This document shows positions 12,499 to 23,225 of a stretch of DNA of 64,000 bases, one piece after another. Under the pieces are notes generated by a model. That model did not search any database. It had not been told where the DNA came from and worked only from the letters and a program-made list of their open reading frames with translations. Within the stretch, counting starts at the first letter, position 1; each line of letters opens with the position of its first letter. Source of the stretch: Chrysaora quinquecirrha (Eukaryota > Cnidaria > Scyphozoa > Semaeostomeae > Pelagiidae); NCBI GenBank assembly GCA_014526335.1, contig JACTAT010000001.1, positions 2,464,830-2,528,829 of the forward strand, in the 5' to 3' direction. Position numbers and translations under genes: made by a program.

Positions 12499-13537
12499 CA
12501 GGGGCGTAACTAGATCCATATTCCTGGGGGGGGGTGTAAAAGGTTTTTGCCCTGCGAAACTGAGTGGTGCCCTGCAGACCTAGTAGGCTTTGTCGATGTC
12601 CATTTTTCATTTAATGATAAATTTCTAAGCAACAAAAAACTAAATTTGAGACTTAACTGCCTATGAAATATCCCTTCACCTGATTTTAGCGAGGATTAAA
12701 TGTCAGTTTAGATTTTGGCACCGTAATGAATGAAAAAAATTGGAACTAAGATTAGGGTTACTAACTGGGTTACTAACAGGGAACTAAACTTGCAAAATAC
12801 TAGTTATTTTGCTACACATTTTAGGGACAATCGGCGCAATTTAACCTTCGACCAAGTGTTCACAATCTCCTTGTCTGTGAGGTCCTTCTCGCAAGCAAGA
12901 ACAACTAAGTCATTAAGACGTTCATCTTTCATAATCGACCGTAGGCAGTTCTTTATGATCTTCAGTTTGCTGAAAGTTCGTTCATCTTTTGCTACGGATA
13001 CAGGGGCGGTGAGTAAGAGCTGATACGCTCTGCACACTGTAGGGAAGACTGCCTGGTGCTCGTGTGCGAATATGGCAGCTGCTCTGGAAGAATTTACGTT
13101 TTTTGACGCAATCATAGTGGCGAAGATTTCTAATTCAGCCATAAGGACTTCTGCTTCGGCGGGTGTAAATAATTTGCAAATATCTTCAACTGTCTGTTGG
13201 CTTGGCTTCTTCACTGGTGGTTGCAAACCATCTGCCAGAGGCCTGATCTTTTCAAGGCAAGCTCTGGTATTTTCGGAATACTCCGTAAAATGGCGGGAAT
13301 ATTCTTTTTGCCGTTTTCTGAAATTGTTTTCGCAAAAGACATCTCCTGGGTTCGTCAACCGCGAAAACGAAATCCACAAGTTGCGTTTGAAAGAGTGGTC
13401 GACTCCCTTCATATTTGTCTCATTATAACATTCTTTCTCGTTGCCCTGCGAGATCTTCAACTGCCCTGCGAAATCCACTATATTTGAGACTGGGGGGGTG
13501 TCACAGCCCCCACACCCCCCCGGGATTTTCGCCCCTG
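12499..13537 (-). mobile_element. hAT transposon, deletion derivative, with 8 bp target duplication
   Basis: Ends are caggggcg and cgcccctg, a perfect 8 bp terminal inverted repeat of hAT type. The 8 bases gcttctgg are duplicated exactly on both sides (12491-12498 and 13538-13545), the diagnostic hAT target-site duplication. At 1039 bp it is far shorter than an autonomous copy. It retains part of a transposase gene on the minus strand and has inserted into older pogo/Tigger-like sequence. Confidence 0.9.
12804..13500 (-). pseudogene. hAT transposase C-terminal fragment (ZMYM1-like)
   Basis: The minus-strand frame encodes the C-terminal dimerisation region of hAT transposases, with DERTFSKLKIIKNCLRS, the family's conserved ERxFSxLKxIKxxLRSxM block, followed by ERLNDLVVLACEKD. 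The upstream part resembles the ZMYM1/hAT-5-like group. The N-terminal zinc finger and the catalytic DDE core are missing. The frame runs open through the element edge to 13604, so that N-terminal extension is not part of the transposase. Confidence 0.8.
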
Positions 13538-13734
13538 GCTTCTGGGCTTCATCTACTGAACCCATGGGCATGGTATCATTCCCGGTAGAAGAACCTATGA
13601 ACATATTTTCAGCGCGTCTATTTAAATTTGGTAAAGTTCGAGATAGAGAGCAGTTTTTCGTCCATGGGAAATCGAAAATGGTTCAAGAAAGCGAATGTTC
13701 GAGATCTTATCAGCAGACCCAGAAACTAATTTAA

Positions 13735-14139
13735 CAAACGAGCTGTTCCTGTGGTAAGTATGCCGTAAGAAAAGACATCACCTATAAAGCATGCATTGAT
13801 GCAGAAGATCAACGGAAATCAAGATGTCCATGCCTCACAAATGGCCAATGCTGTAGTTCCCGGTGCCATTGTATCAATTGCTGCAAAATTGGAGACAAAG
13901 ACATGAATAGAAAAACAATGTCGCAATCACCTGTCAATACAAGATCTCGACCTGGATATGATTTGTATAAAAGAAAACAAGGTGAGGAGTATTTATTAGA
14001 TATGGGCTCCCAATTGAAAGATGGTCCTTGGACCAAATTGGAAACAGTCACTCTTGTGACATGCATCTCGTTTCTGACGAAGGTAAACATTGCAGTATCA
14101 ACCTCTGATCTTTCACTTTTATTCCAAAAACCAAATTAA
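13735..14139 (+). CDS. cysteine-rich ORF in the centre of the inverted-repeat element
   Basis: An open frame without stops from 13735, with no ATG at its start; the first Met is at 13903. The first third is dense in cysteine: SCSCG, then KACID, RCPCLTNGQCCSSRCHCINCC and KIGDK, a pattern like the CXC/CRC zinc-binding repeats of tesmin/TSO1 and of transposon-associated cysteine clusters in invertebrates. A possible GT donor follows acgaag at about 14082, so this may be one exon of a longer protein. I cannot tell whether it belongs to the element or is a captured host exon. Confidence 0.4.
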   Translation, partial: QTSCSCGKYAVRKDITYKACIDAEDQRKSRCPCLTNGQCCSSRCHCINCCKIGDKDMNRKTMSQSPVNTRSRPGYDLYKRKQGEEYLLDMGSQLKDGPWTKLETVTLVTCISFLTKVNIAVSTSDLSLLFQKPN

Positions 14140-14598
14140 GGAAAAGGCAGTCAAATAAATAATAAGACAATTAAATCGTCCTGTTATATCAGAGGAAAGG
14201 GAATCTGTACAAAAATCCTAATTAATTTCGTTCGCCACTCTTTATACTATGTTTATTATAAAGCGTTGATTATGTTAATTATGTTTATGTTGCTGTTTAC
14301 ATATGTCAACTTGCGTTTATCTGATTTTAGTTATAGTTTTGTTGTTGTAGACTCGAAGGACTCTAACTTTGTAGCTAGCTAAAATGGGTTTCTAATATTA
14401 TAATTTTGGCATTAACTATCGTAGAACATACCTCATGTTTAATGCCATGCTTAGTTCATCAGTTTATCAGGATTATGACGATAATTATAATGATGATTAT
14501 GACCATGATGGTAGAAAATTCATATAGTATGCTGATACGTTGATATTAAAAAGTTGCATGACAAAAAACCAAATTTCAGCTCTCTTTTTCTTACAACA
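14140..14598. other. AT-rich spacer inside the element
   Basis: AT-rich unique sequence with short tta/gat stretches and no recognisable gene. It borders the right 98 bp array. Confidence 0.4.
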
Positions 14599-15930
14599 AT
14601 ATACGGGTATATACATCCATATACTTATATATACTCTATATACACCATATTCAAGAAGACATCTGTGAGAGCATGGGATATGCAACTATATACGGGTATA
14701 TACATCCATATACTTATATACTCTATATACACTATATACACCATATTCAAGAAGACATCTGTGAGAGCATGGGATATGCAACTATATACGGGTATATACA
14801 TCCATATACTTATATATACTCTATATACACTATATACACCATATTCAAGAAGACATCTATGAGAGCATGGGATATGCAACTATATACGCGTATATACATC
14901 CATATACTTATATATACTCTATATACACTATATACACCATATTCAAGAAGACATCTGTGAGAGCATGGGATATGCAACTATATACGCGTATATACATCAA
15001 TATACTTATATATACTCTATATACACTATATACACCATATTCAAGAAGACATCTATGAGAGCATGGGATATGCAACTATATACGGGTATATACATCCATA
15101 TACTTATATATACTCTATATACACTATATACACCATATTCAAGAAGACATCTGTGAGAGCATGGGATATGCAACTATATACGGGTATATACATCCATATA
15201 CTTATATATACTCTATATACACTATATACACCATATTCAAGAAGACATCTATGAGAGCATGGGATATGCAACTATATACGGTATATACATCAATATACTT
15301 ATATATACTCTATATACACTATATACACCATATTCAAGAAGACATCTGTGAGAGCATGGGATATGCAACTATATACGGTATATACATCCATATACTTATA
15401 TACTCTATATACACTATATACACCATATTCAAGAAGACATCTGTGAGAGCATGGGATATGCAACTATATACGCGTATATACATCCATATACTTATATATA
15501 CTCTATATACACTATATACACCATATTCAAGAAGACATCTATGAGAGCATGGGATATGCAACTATATACGGGTATATACATCAATATACTTATATATACT
15601 CTATATACACTATATACACCATATTCAAGAAGACATCTGTGAGAGCATGGGATATGCAACTATATACGGGTATATACATCCATATACTTATATACTCTAT
15701 ATACACTATATACACCATATTCAAGAAGACATCTGTGAGAGCATGGGATATGCAACTATATACGGGTATATACATCCATATACTTATATATACTCTATAT
15801 ACACTATATACACCATATTCAAGAAGACATCTATGAGAGCATGGGATATGCAACTATATACGGGTATATACATCAATATACTTATATATACTCTATATAC
15901 ACTATATACACCCTTTTCAAGAAGACATCT
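14599..15930. repeat. 98 bp tandem array, right arm (inverted)
   Basis: About 13-14 copies of the 98 bp monomer in opposite orientation to the array at 9225-11060. All are of the atgggatatgcaac type; the gacccaacc variant of the left arm is absent. Several copies have small internal deletions (near 14716, 15275, 15375, 15690). Confidence 0.95.
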
Positions 15931-16169
15931 GTTGGAACAGCAGTTGCAGGCAGTTGCAGGCCACATCACTTTATATAATGTATCCTATGTATATATACTA
16001 CTAGATACTCGTATGTGTACATGGATTCAGTACAAGTGACTACAACTATACTGCTATATTCAGAAATTTCAATCCATTTGAAGATTTCGATCCTCTCCAT
16101 AGGTCATACATGGATGGTCAGCCCCTTTTTCAGCTTTTTTGCTTTTGCTTTTTCCTGCGCGCTTTTTTC

Positions 16170-16180
16170 TGAGTCACGTG
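16170..16180 (+). promoter_or_regulatory. overlapping AP-1-like and E-box motif before EEF1E1
   Basis: tgagtcacgtg lies 72 bases upstream of the EEF1E1 start codon and combines a TGAGTCA site with a CACGTG E-box. The 128 bp between the inverted-repeat element and the ATG is the only space left for a proximal promoter. Motif match only; no TATA box is obvious. Confidence 0.35.
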
Positions 16181-16251
16181 CGCTAATTCCTCCTACCTTT
16201 TCATTTTGTTTCCTTACATAAAGTACTTTCTCCAGACTGAGTTTCTCAAAA

Positions 16252-19200
16252 ATGGCGACGACAACGTTGCATTTGAATGGTTCAAGAGAACTAGATTTAC
16301 TGTTGGGATTTCTTCATTTACCACCAAAAGCTATTGATATTAGCAAGAAGAAACATCAAAAATGCCTGAATAATCAGGTATAAATGCGCAGGGATATTCT
16401 GATGAGTGAGAGGCCTGTTAACTGTTGTATTGTAGTGTAAGGCACTAGGCAGTCTTTTTATATAGCCAGGCCTAGGCCTAGAAATTAGAACCTTAGGCCC
16501 ATTTTTGGCCCTTCAAATTCAAATCCACTTAATTCTCTCAGAAGAAAAGTGCTCATTTTTCGATGCATAAATCCGAACAAGTGAAACTAGTCAGCTCAAG
16601 GTGGATAAGGAGCCCTTAAAGCACTATAAGTAGCTAAACTTGCACAATATTAAAAGGTTGAAATTGAATCAGCAAGCAAGCTAAAGAGTACGCAAGCATA
16701 TTTATTTGGTAATGTTGGGTCTTGACTACTTAGTTTACAAATAGCATGCTGAAGATGTTTGAGTGGCTATTGTATTCAAAACAATTTCTTTATTGTTTTT
16801 CTTTGTTCTACTTTAAAATAATGTTAAAGATCTTCCATTCTGCGGAATGTGGTGCAAGCACTGTCAAGATGAACAGTAGAACAATAGAAAAGAGCAATGG
16901 AAATGCACTTCTGCAGGCATGAGATTTTGTCGAGAACTGCCATACTCCACAGACTGGAAGATCTGATCACAGGACATGAAAAGCTGTCACGTGCAGGCTT
17001 GGGCTTATAGCTATTTGAAGTTGCTGTGGTGTCCTGATGTAATCCAGCTGACTCACTGTGTCAGGAGTTAGTCTAAGTGTGGTCAGGGTTTGAGCCCAGC
17101 CATGGTAGCAGCACAGCCAGGGTCCAAGTCTCCATTTGTAAACCTTTTACTGAGATCCTAGCGACTGGTGCTAAAACATTGTTTCCCCTTCACCTACACC
17201 CTTCACTGCAACATAACTGATGATGTAGATCTGCAGTTTGCACCCCAAAGATGTCATTTTAGAATGGATACCCTTATGTTATTTTCACTTTTTTTGCAGG
17301 CTCCTGCACTTAACCATGCTGGTGTGACATGTTCTGGTCTAATAACAGTGACACAACAATTAATAAAAACAGCAGAAGAATTTTCTGAAGATTTGAAAGG
17401 TTTTATTGGATCAACACCATTTGAAAAAGCCGAGATTCGGCAATGGTTGCATTATTGTGAAACTGATTTAAAGCCTTGCGGATTGACGGATTTGCAGAAT
17501 GAAGCTGAGGTATGCCTGAGGTATACAAGGGTGCATTTTTGTAGGCAATAATCACAGGGTGCCAAAAATGTTTTGACTTAAAAATCAATGACACATAAAT
17601 TGTCTCTCTTTGTGTCGTACAAAACTTAAAAACAAATAAAAGTTGAATACTTTCAACCTACTTGAAGCTTTTTCATCTGACACTTGTCAGAGTAAAAACC
17701 TCAGTAATAGCCTCAAAAAGGTTGGGTCAAGTAATATGGGAAGTAGTTTAACTAGTTATTGAAACGGAATCTAATTTATTCTGCTTATATTGCACCTTGC
17801 AAAGTAAAGTCTCTTCAGAATGCACAGTTTGTACATCATAAGATTCATATACAAACTGAAACTCTTATGAACGGTGCTCTGGAGATGAAATATTAGAATC
17901 TCAAATGTAAATAGAATTTTGTGGTTATCTTCTATTTCAAAGCTGTGATTTTCTAGCATTATTTCATAATAGATATTAAGTAATATAAATAAACTAAGTT
18001 ACTGTATTATCTGATTACCCAGATTGTGTAGAAAATTACAGCGAGGATTGTTTTGAAATTACTGGCAAAGCAAGATCTTTGTTTTGTTTAGGGATTTTAG
18101 AATCTGTCTCCACAAAATCAAAAGGTCGGCTCTGTGAAGACAGAAAAAGTTCATTTATAGAGTGTATTTATATTGTTAATTTTTTAAACCACTTTAAATT
18201 TTTCAATTTTTCCAGAGGCTGAATAAATATATTGCTGATTATGCCTATTTTGTTGGGAATCACTTCACTTTGGTAGACTTGGTTTTATTTCAAACTCTTC
18301 ACCCTTTCATGGTAAGAAGATCTTTTGAAGTGCTTAAAATTTAAATAACCTGTTCCCCTCTTAAAGTGGATTTCCTATTCACCTTATATAGACGAAAAAC
18401 AGTAAACGGTGAAGTGATTAGCATGCAAAGAAGAATTTTTGAACATATTAACAACATGAGCGTGTATTTTGGTCACATTCTATTTTCAGCAGACCAGACG
18501 TCTTCTCTTTTGGGCAGACGTCGAGACGTATTTTTTCGGTACAGTCTTCTGAAAACGGCAGGTTTCGCAAGGCTCCAAAACCGAAGCTGGAAGGTTTCGC
18601 AGACATCGTAAAGAATATCGTTCTCGCTTTAAAATGAATGGTTTAGTTGGAGTTTATTCCTAATCAGATCAGCCTACCGTTTTCAGCAGCTGTGTTTTTT
18701 TTGGTACAGGAAACTTTTTCCTGCTAATAAGTCTACCGTCTACAGATTTTCGAAGATCTGCCAAAATCAGGAGGTTACCAAAAAACACGCCCTATGTTTA
18801 CCAATCGGCTTGAAAGTTGGATACAAGCTTACCCTTAGGGTGCGTTCTTTCGAGACCTTTTTCTGCATCTTCCTTTTTTTCTGGAGACATCCGATAGATG
18901 GAATTATGGAAAGTCCCCGTTCTTTTAGACAACCCTCTGGAAAATCGGAGACTTTGGAGGCTTCAAATTCTCCTTGAAGATTTTGCAGACTTCGGAGAAA
19001 AATTGTCGTCTCAATGTCTTTTCAAGGAAGTGCATTTTTTGGCACCTAGGATCGGAATCCTCGTTAGTCTACTTTTTTCAGAATTTACAAGAGATAAAAA
19101 GTCTAAAAAGAATGCATCCCTGATAGACGTAAACTGTTCTTACCGCTTAGCTATTTATCGCTCATCGTCCAGAACTTGGATAAGAAATCTACCTTAACTT

Positions 19201-20451
19201 CCTGCCTTGAAAATTTGTTGGAAAACAACGTAGAAGTGACTGGTAAACGCCACAGCGCTTATTAAAGTACTCATCGGTACAGATATGATGCAACATTGTA
19301 AATTTGATCAGTTGCGAAAAACCCTCTTGAATGCAGGAATATGGAACTGGCATCTAAATTTTCGCACGTTGTGAAGGGTGGCATCAGCACGCAGCTAACC
19401 AAACGCATGGATCTGCTGCACACATCTTAGTTCATTTACTAGTTGAAAGGCCTGAAATTTCTAAAGTTACCTATTTTGTTATTTTTCAGGCTGCATTGAC
19501 ATTTGCTGATAAAGAAAAATTTGTTCACCTATCTAGATGGTTCGACCAGGTACTTTTTTTGTATTTTTATGTATGTTATTTTGTAAAATGTACTTTGCCT
19601 TGAAGGAACTTGCAGGCAATGCCTGAACACCAACCAAAAACTCTGTCATCTGAATCGATACAGGATGTCCCCCTCAGTGGTTGTGTGTGATGCATGATTG
19701 GACCATTTTTCACTCGTGCTTTCGCGAAAAGGGAACTTTTAGTGCGTGAAACAATGAATCTAAGCTCTAGCGAGTCTTGTAAAAAGTGTTAGTATGGCTT
19801 TTGACTTATATTTTGTGAACATTATTGTGTGCAAGGACGGTTATTTATGATCGGTGCAGGAAGGACGGTAATTTGGCCCCCTTTTGCATCGAGCATTCAT
19901 ATTTCTTTCATTGATGCGCGCAATTATTTGATAACCCCCAAAATCTACATTTTCTACCTTCCCTGTTACAAAGTTGTCCTGGATATTTTTCAAAGCCAAT
20001 CCTATAATTTCATGGAGTTAAGCAGCCGCGAATTAAATATTGCCAAGGGTTTTGGAGAGAGACGCCTGACGTTGCCTGTGGATTTGAAAATGAAGTTTCA
20101 TCTTGCGTGAATGCTTGAATCGTTCAAAAATTGCGCCTGAAGCATCGTAGAGAGACTGTCCTCGAACTCTTTACCGAAATTTTTCCTCTTTGATTTTTTC
20201 TTACGAAATTTCCACATTTTTAAACAACGCGCATAATGTCTAACACGGTCAAAAAACTGGAAAAGACCTTCAAGCATTTTGGAGTATATAACGCTGCAGA
20301 GTTTAATCTCCGTGACAAACATCTCTCACTATATTGTAAGTAATGCTTCAGTCATACATTCTTATTTTTCTTATTCTTCCAGGTACAAAACATCCCTGGC
20401 ACAAGACATAGATTCCCGACAATAAACTTCCACATGACAAAACTGTACTGA
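16252..20451 (+). CDS. EEF1E1: EEF1E1 / AIMP3 (p18), multi-synthetase complex factor
   Basis: Five plus-strand exons: 16252-16377, 17300-17509, 18216-18311, 19490-19549, 20383-20451 (TGA). All junctions are GT/AG and phase 0; the total is 186 residues, against about 174 in human. Best-conserved parts are WLHYCETDL in exon 2, YFVGNHFTLVDLVLFQTLH in exon 3, KEKFVHLSRWFDQ in exon 4 and VQNIPGTRH in exon 5, which align along the whole C-terminal glutathione-transferase-like helical domain of EEF1E1. Family knowledge: this non-enzymatic protein tethers methionyl-tRNA synthetase and eIF2 in the cytoplasmic aminoacyl-tRNA synthetase complex, and moves to the nucleus in DNA damage responses. Exons 2-5 lie in duplication unit 1. 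All frames are open, so this is the functional copy. No AATAAA was seen soon after the stop. Confidence 0.92.
16378..17299 (+). other. EEF1E1 intron 1 with SINE-like DNA
   Basis: At about 17030-17170 there is a tRNA-SINE head related to the copy at 42238-42355 (gtaatccagctgactc, then ggtttgagccc as B box). At 17222-17275 there is sequence like the tail of the SINE at 47283-47516 (gatctgcagtttgcacccc). The left breakpoint of the tandem duplication, 17221, falls at this SINE-like tail. Confidence 0.5.
17995..18165 (+). repeat. dispersed repeat fragment (CCAAT-rich family)
   Basis: Matches the first half of the family best seen on the minus strand at 57735-58148 (attacagcgaggattgtttt, then ggcaaagcaagatctttg). 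It is duplicated at about 25935-26080 in unit 2. Confidence 0.55.
18458..18794. mobile_element. about 330 bp MITE with gcgtatttttggt-type ends (unit 1)
   Basis: Terminal inverted repeats: gcgtgtattttggtcac at the left and the complement of accaaaaaacacgccct at the right. The interior has cagacgtcgagacgta and aaggtttcgcagacatcg. The same family occurs at 26376-26714, 39779-40087 and 43387-43713. Confidence 0.75.
18838..19121. mobile_element. about 285 bp MITE with gggtgcgttctttcgaga ends
   Basis: The left end gggtgcgttctttcgagac and the right end gtctaaaaagaatgcatccc are inverted copies of each other. It is duplicated at 26757-27040 in unit 2. It lies in EEF1E1 intron 3, 44 bases after the preceding MITE. 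Confidence 0.65.
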
Positions 20452-20554
20452 GCAAGCTTGAACAAATCATAATGAAATGTATGTATTTTTAGACAGAATA
20501 TCTATTAATTGAAATTATGTGGTTAACAGAAATTGTCTCCACGAAATAGTAAAA

Positions 20555-20960
20555 ACTAAAAGAGCGGTTCTATGTAGACAAAAAGAGTTTGTTTTCTCAA
20601 TTTGACTCCAAATAATTCCATTGGTTGTCTTGCTGTATCCTGCCAGCTGATTGGTGTTCAAAACACAATATCATATCAACTTTAGTCTCTGATTGGTGTA
20701 CTTCGATACTTCGATCCCCATGTGGGTATATTTCCGGGTTTTGTCAATTTTGCGTTTCAAACTCTGCAGAAAATCACAGCGAGGATCGTTTTCAAATAAT
20801 CAGCAAAGCAAGATCTTTGTTCCGTTTTGGAGTTCCACAAGCTGATTGGTGTCACAACCTGTCTATGCCCATTCTGCTTCACTTTGTCCGATTGGTGCAT
20901 TTTGTTCCACATATGGGTAAAAATTCTGCCTTAGTCGATTGTTATGGTATATTTCTGACG
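20555..20960 (+). repeat. CCAAT-rich dispersed repeat (unit 1)
   Basis: Member of the repeat family at 57735-58148. It carries four gattggtg motifs (inverted CCAAT boxes) at about 20651, 20692, 20840 and 20890. It is duplicated at about 28495-28890 in unit 2. Confidence 0.55.
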
Positions 20961-21795
20961 TCCTTACTCCAAGGAGCGTCAGAGATAACTTCCATAATGT
21001 TCTAAGATGTTTCCAGCAATTTCAAGAGTTCCACAGAAACATTTGGTGTCAAATAATGTTTGCCCTTCTAGTAATAAAACTGTCATGAAAGCTTGAGTTC
21101 TATGGAGACGTTCACGTTTGTTTTTGTATTTTGGCTCTAGGGGTATACCCTGGGTGCCAAATTGGTATTGGTTTTGGTTTACAGATCATTTGCATGGGAA
21201 GCAACAAGTTCTGGTTGATGCAAATGCCACCAAAAGTCACAAATCTTTGTTTCTGATCCGCAACGCAAACTTTTATCTAGAGACAGGTGAATACAACAAA
21301 AATTCCAGAAATTTGCTGTTCCAAATTTCAAGAAAGCAGATATAGTACAGCAATTTATGTCTAAATTAAAAAATCCTTGATTCAAAATCTTAAAAAATAA
21401 ATTATGTTTCATGTACATAAAGTGCAATAATATGTTGCATTAATAATTATATGTATATAACAATTACAATATATTATATCTAATGCCAAAGATAATTAAC
21501 AACTTTGATAATACTTTGATAGTATTTTTTAATCAATATAAGGAAATAAGGTTAGATGATAAACCCAATTATTTACAAATAGCAATTTGTCACATACCAT
21601 TTGATATGGAAATAAACCCTTAAGATTTAGGAATTCAGATAAATTTACTTCTAAATAATTGTTCTACTCTGAATCTCCGCTAATTGAGTTTTTCCTCAAT
21701 CAATCGAGTTTGTTTAATTCCAGACAAATCTGAACAGCTAATTTGTTGCAGAATGCAAATGTTTTTACTGTAAATAAGGAATAAATAAACATCCT

Positions 21796-23225
21796 TCATT
21801 CCCTCGTTACACATTGCCCTGGTTTTATAATCCTGATCATCTTTTTACAAACTTGACTTCCCTGTACATTTTTCTCTTCAACTAAAGTAGGATATTGAAA
21901 TGTCATTGATGCTGCAACTTCATTTAGTTTGTTCAACTCTTGTTGCCAGCCAGGTATCTTCTTAGTTGCCAAATGCCTTTTTGCGTGTTTTGTTAAATGA
22001 TCTGATCGCATGAATCTTCTTCCGCAAAGCGGGCAACCAAATCTTTTCTCCCCCGTATGTGTTCTTTTATGCCTTGCAAGTTCATCAGATCTTGCGAATG
22101 ATCGATCACAGTTTTGCCAGTCACATTTGAAAGGTTTTTCTCCTGAAAAAAAAAAACAATTTATATTTAATACCCTATCTTACAAAAAAATACAATCTTT
22201 GGCTCACGCTGCTGAATGATACAACAGGTTGGATGGCTGGGCACCTGATGCTGGGAAGATTGGGTTAAAATCCTATCCATACACTATTGTCCTGATACCG
22301 CTTTCCCTCAAGTTAGCCAGGGTTATTGTTGGTAACAGACTGAAGTTTTAGCTGAAGTTTTAGCAGGTTATTATTAATGAAGCCTTTCAGTTTAGCGTTC
22401 TCGGTTTAGGGTTAGCATTGGCTTAAGTTTGACCGTTATTGACAGTCACTTTTAGAGTTGAAAGGTTCGAATTGAAGGATTTCAGTTCTCCAATTAAATT
22501 CTATTCACTTTATGTGCTTGAGTTATTGTTAGTTCAGGCTTTCAGTTTCTGAATTTTGGGTGAGGTTGAACAAAGCTTTCAGTTTTAGAGTTAAATGGAT
22601 ATTGTTATTAATTAGGGTCTCAAAAGGTTTTACAGTCAGGGCTACTGTAAAGCGTAGGGTTTAAGTTGAGCCTTTTGGGGTTATTGTTGCATAGTGTGGA
22701 GTTCCAGCTTCTGCTTTCTAGGGTTTGACTAAAAACTTGTTATGCTTCTAGTTATGCAAATGAGCTTAACTGAGGTTGTACAAGTAACTCCAATATTTCC
22801 TTTGGTATATTAAATATTCCTTTTGTGACAAAAATTTCCATTATTGCTTAATAAACATACTCTTTCTAAAAATTGAAGTAAAATAATTATTTGATTCAAT
22901 ATTTACCTGTGTGAGTTCGTATGTGTGCTTTTAAATGAGAGCTCTTTAGATAGGATTTTCCACAATTATTGAATGAGCAAACATGATTTCTTTGCCGTCC
23001 TTGTGAAATTTCTGAAAGATTTCTGTTGTTTGATTGGGTTGTTTGTACATTCGTTGATTGTCCATATGTTTTTGTTGCATTGGATGGTATTGGACAGAGT
23101 ATCAAAATTGCAGGCCCTGAGCTGTGCTCATTTGAAATGTTTGTAGGTATCATTGGAGAAAGTGGTAGCTTTGTGGCAATGTTTGGGCTCATCAGTCTGC
23201 TATATAGCTTGTCATTTATCATCAT
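21796..23225 (-). pseudogene. 5'-truncated KLF10/11-like duplicate (exons 3-4 only)
   Basis: Unit 1 copy of the KLF gene. Exon 3 (22907-23225) and exon 4 (21796-22142) keep open frames, matching lengths (319 and 347 nt) and intact splice sites. Exon 1 and nearly all of exon 2 were cut off by the duplication junction at 25140. Exon 3 begins with ATG ATG directly after its acceptor, so these two exons could encode a 221-residue protein with all three zinc fingers but no Sin3-interaction motif, if transcribed. Compared with unit 2 it differs by a few substitutions in exon 3 (for example T for S in NIATK) and one in exon 4. The AATAAA present at 29578-29583 in unit 2 is not conserved here. Called a pseudogene because its own promoter and start exons are gone; expression is untested. 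Confidence 0.8.

Larger units (their letters stand above)
12037..13715. mobile_element. pogo/Tigger-like remnant interrupted by a hAT insertion
   Basis: The left end reads cagttgacatcc, then a ctcgaactctcaagggaaac segment, the same terminal sequence as the better-preserved element at 53688-54274. Sequence matching that element's other half (ccatgggaaatcgaaaatgg and gcgaatgttcgaga) resumes at about 13608-13710. The two pieces are separated by the hAT element at 12499-13537. The right terminus is decayed. Confidence 0.6.
8911..16123. mobile_element. 7.2 kb foldback-like inverted-repeat element
   Basis: The outer ends are inverted copies of each other: 8911 to about 9117 matches the reverse complement of about 15920-16123 almost base for base, starting with ggctgaccatccatgta. 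Inside each end lies an array of the same 98 bp monomer, in opposite orientation on the two sides (9225-11060 and 14599-15930). The centre, 11061-14598, is not repeated. Long inverted repeats built partly of tandem repeats are the hallmark of foldback elements (Drosophila FB, Galileo). No transposase for the whole unit was found and no clear target duplication is visible next to 8911 or 16123. It separates the RPUSD4-like exons from the EEF1E1 start, 128 bp to its right. Confidence 0.7.

Noticed and set aside
12804..13604. 266-residue ORF as a host gene
   Set aside because: It is the C-terminal piece of a hAT transposase inside an element with matching ends and 8 bp duplication; the first part of the ORF runs outside the element.
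22320..22740. Interstitial telomeric repeats (ttagggtt words)
   Set aside because: The words are scattered and irregular, without tandem register; more likely a diverged AT/GT-rich repeat.
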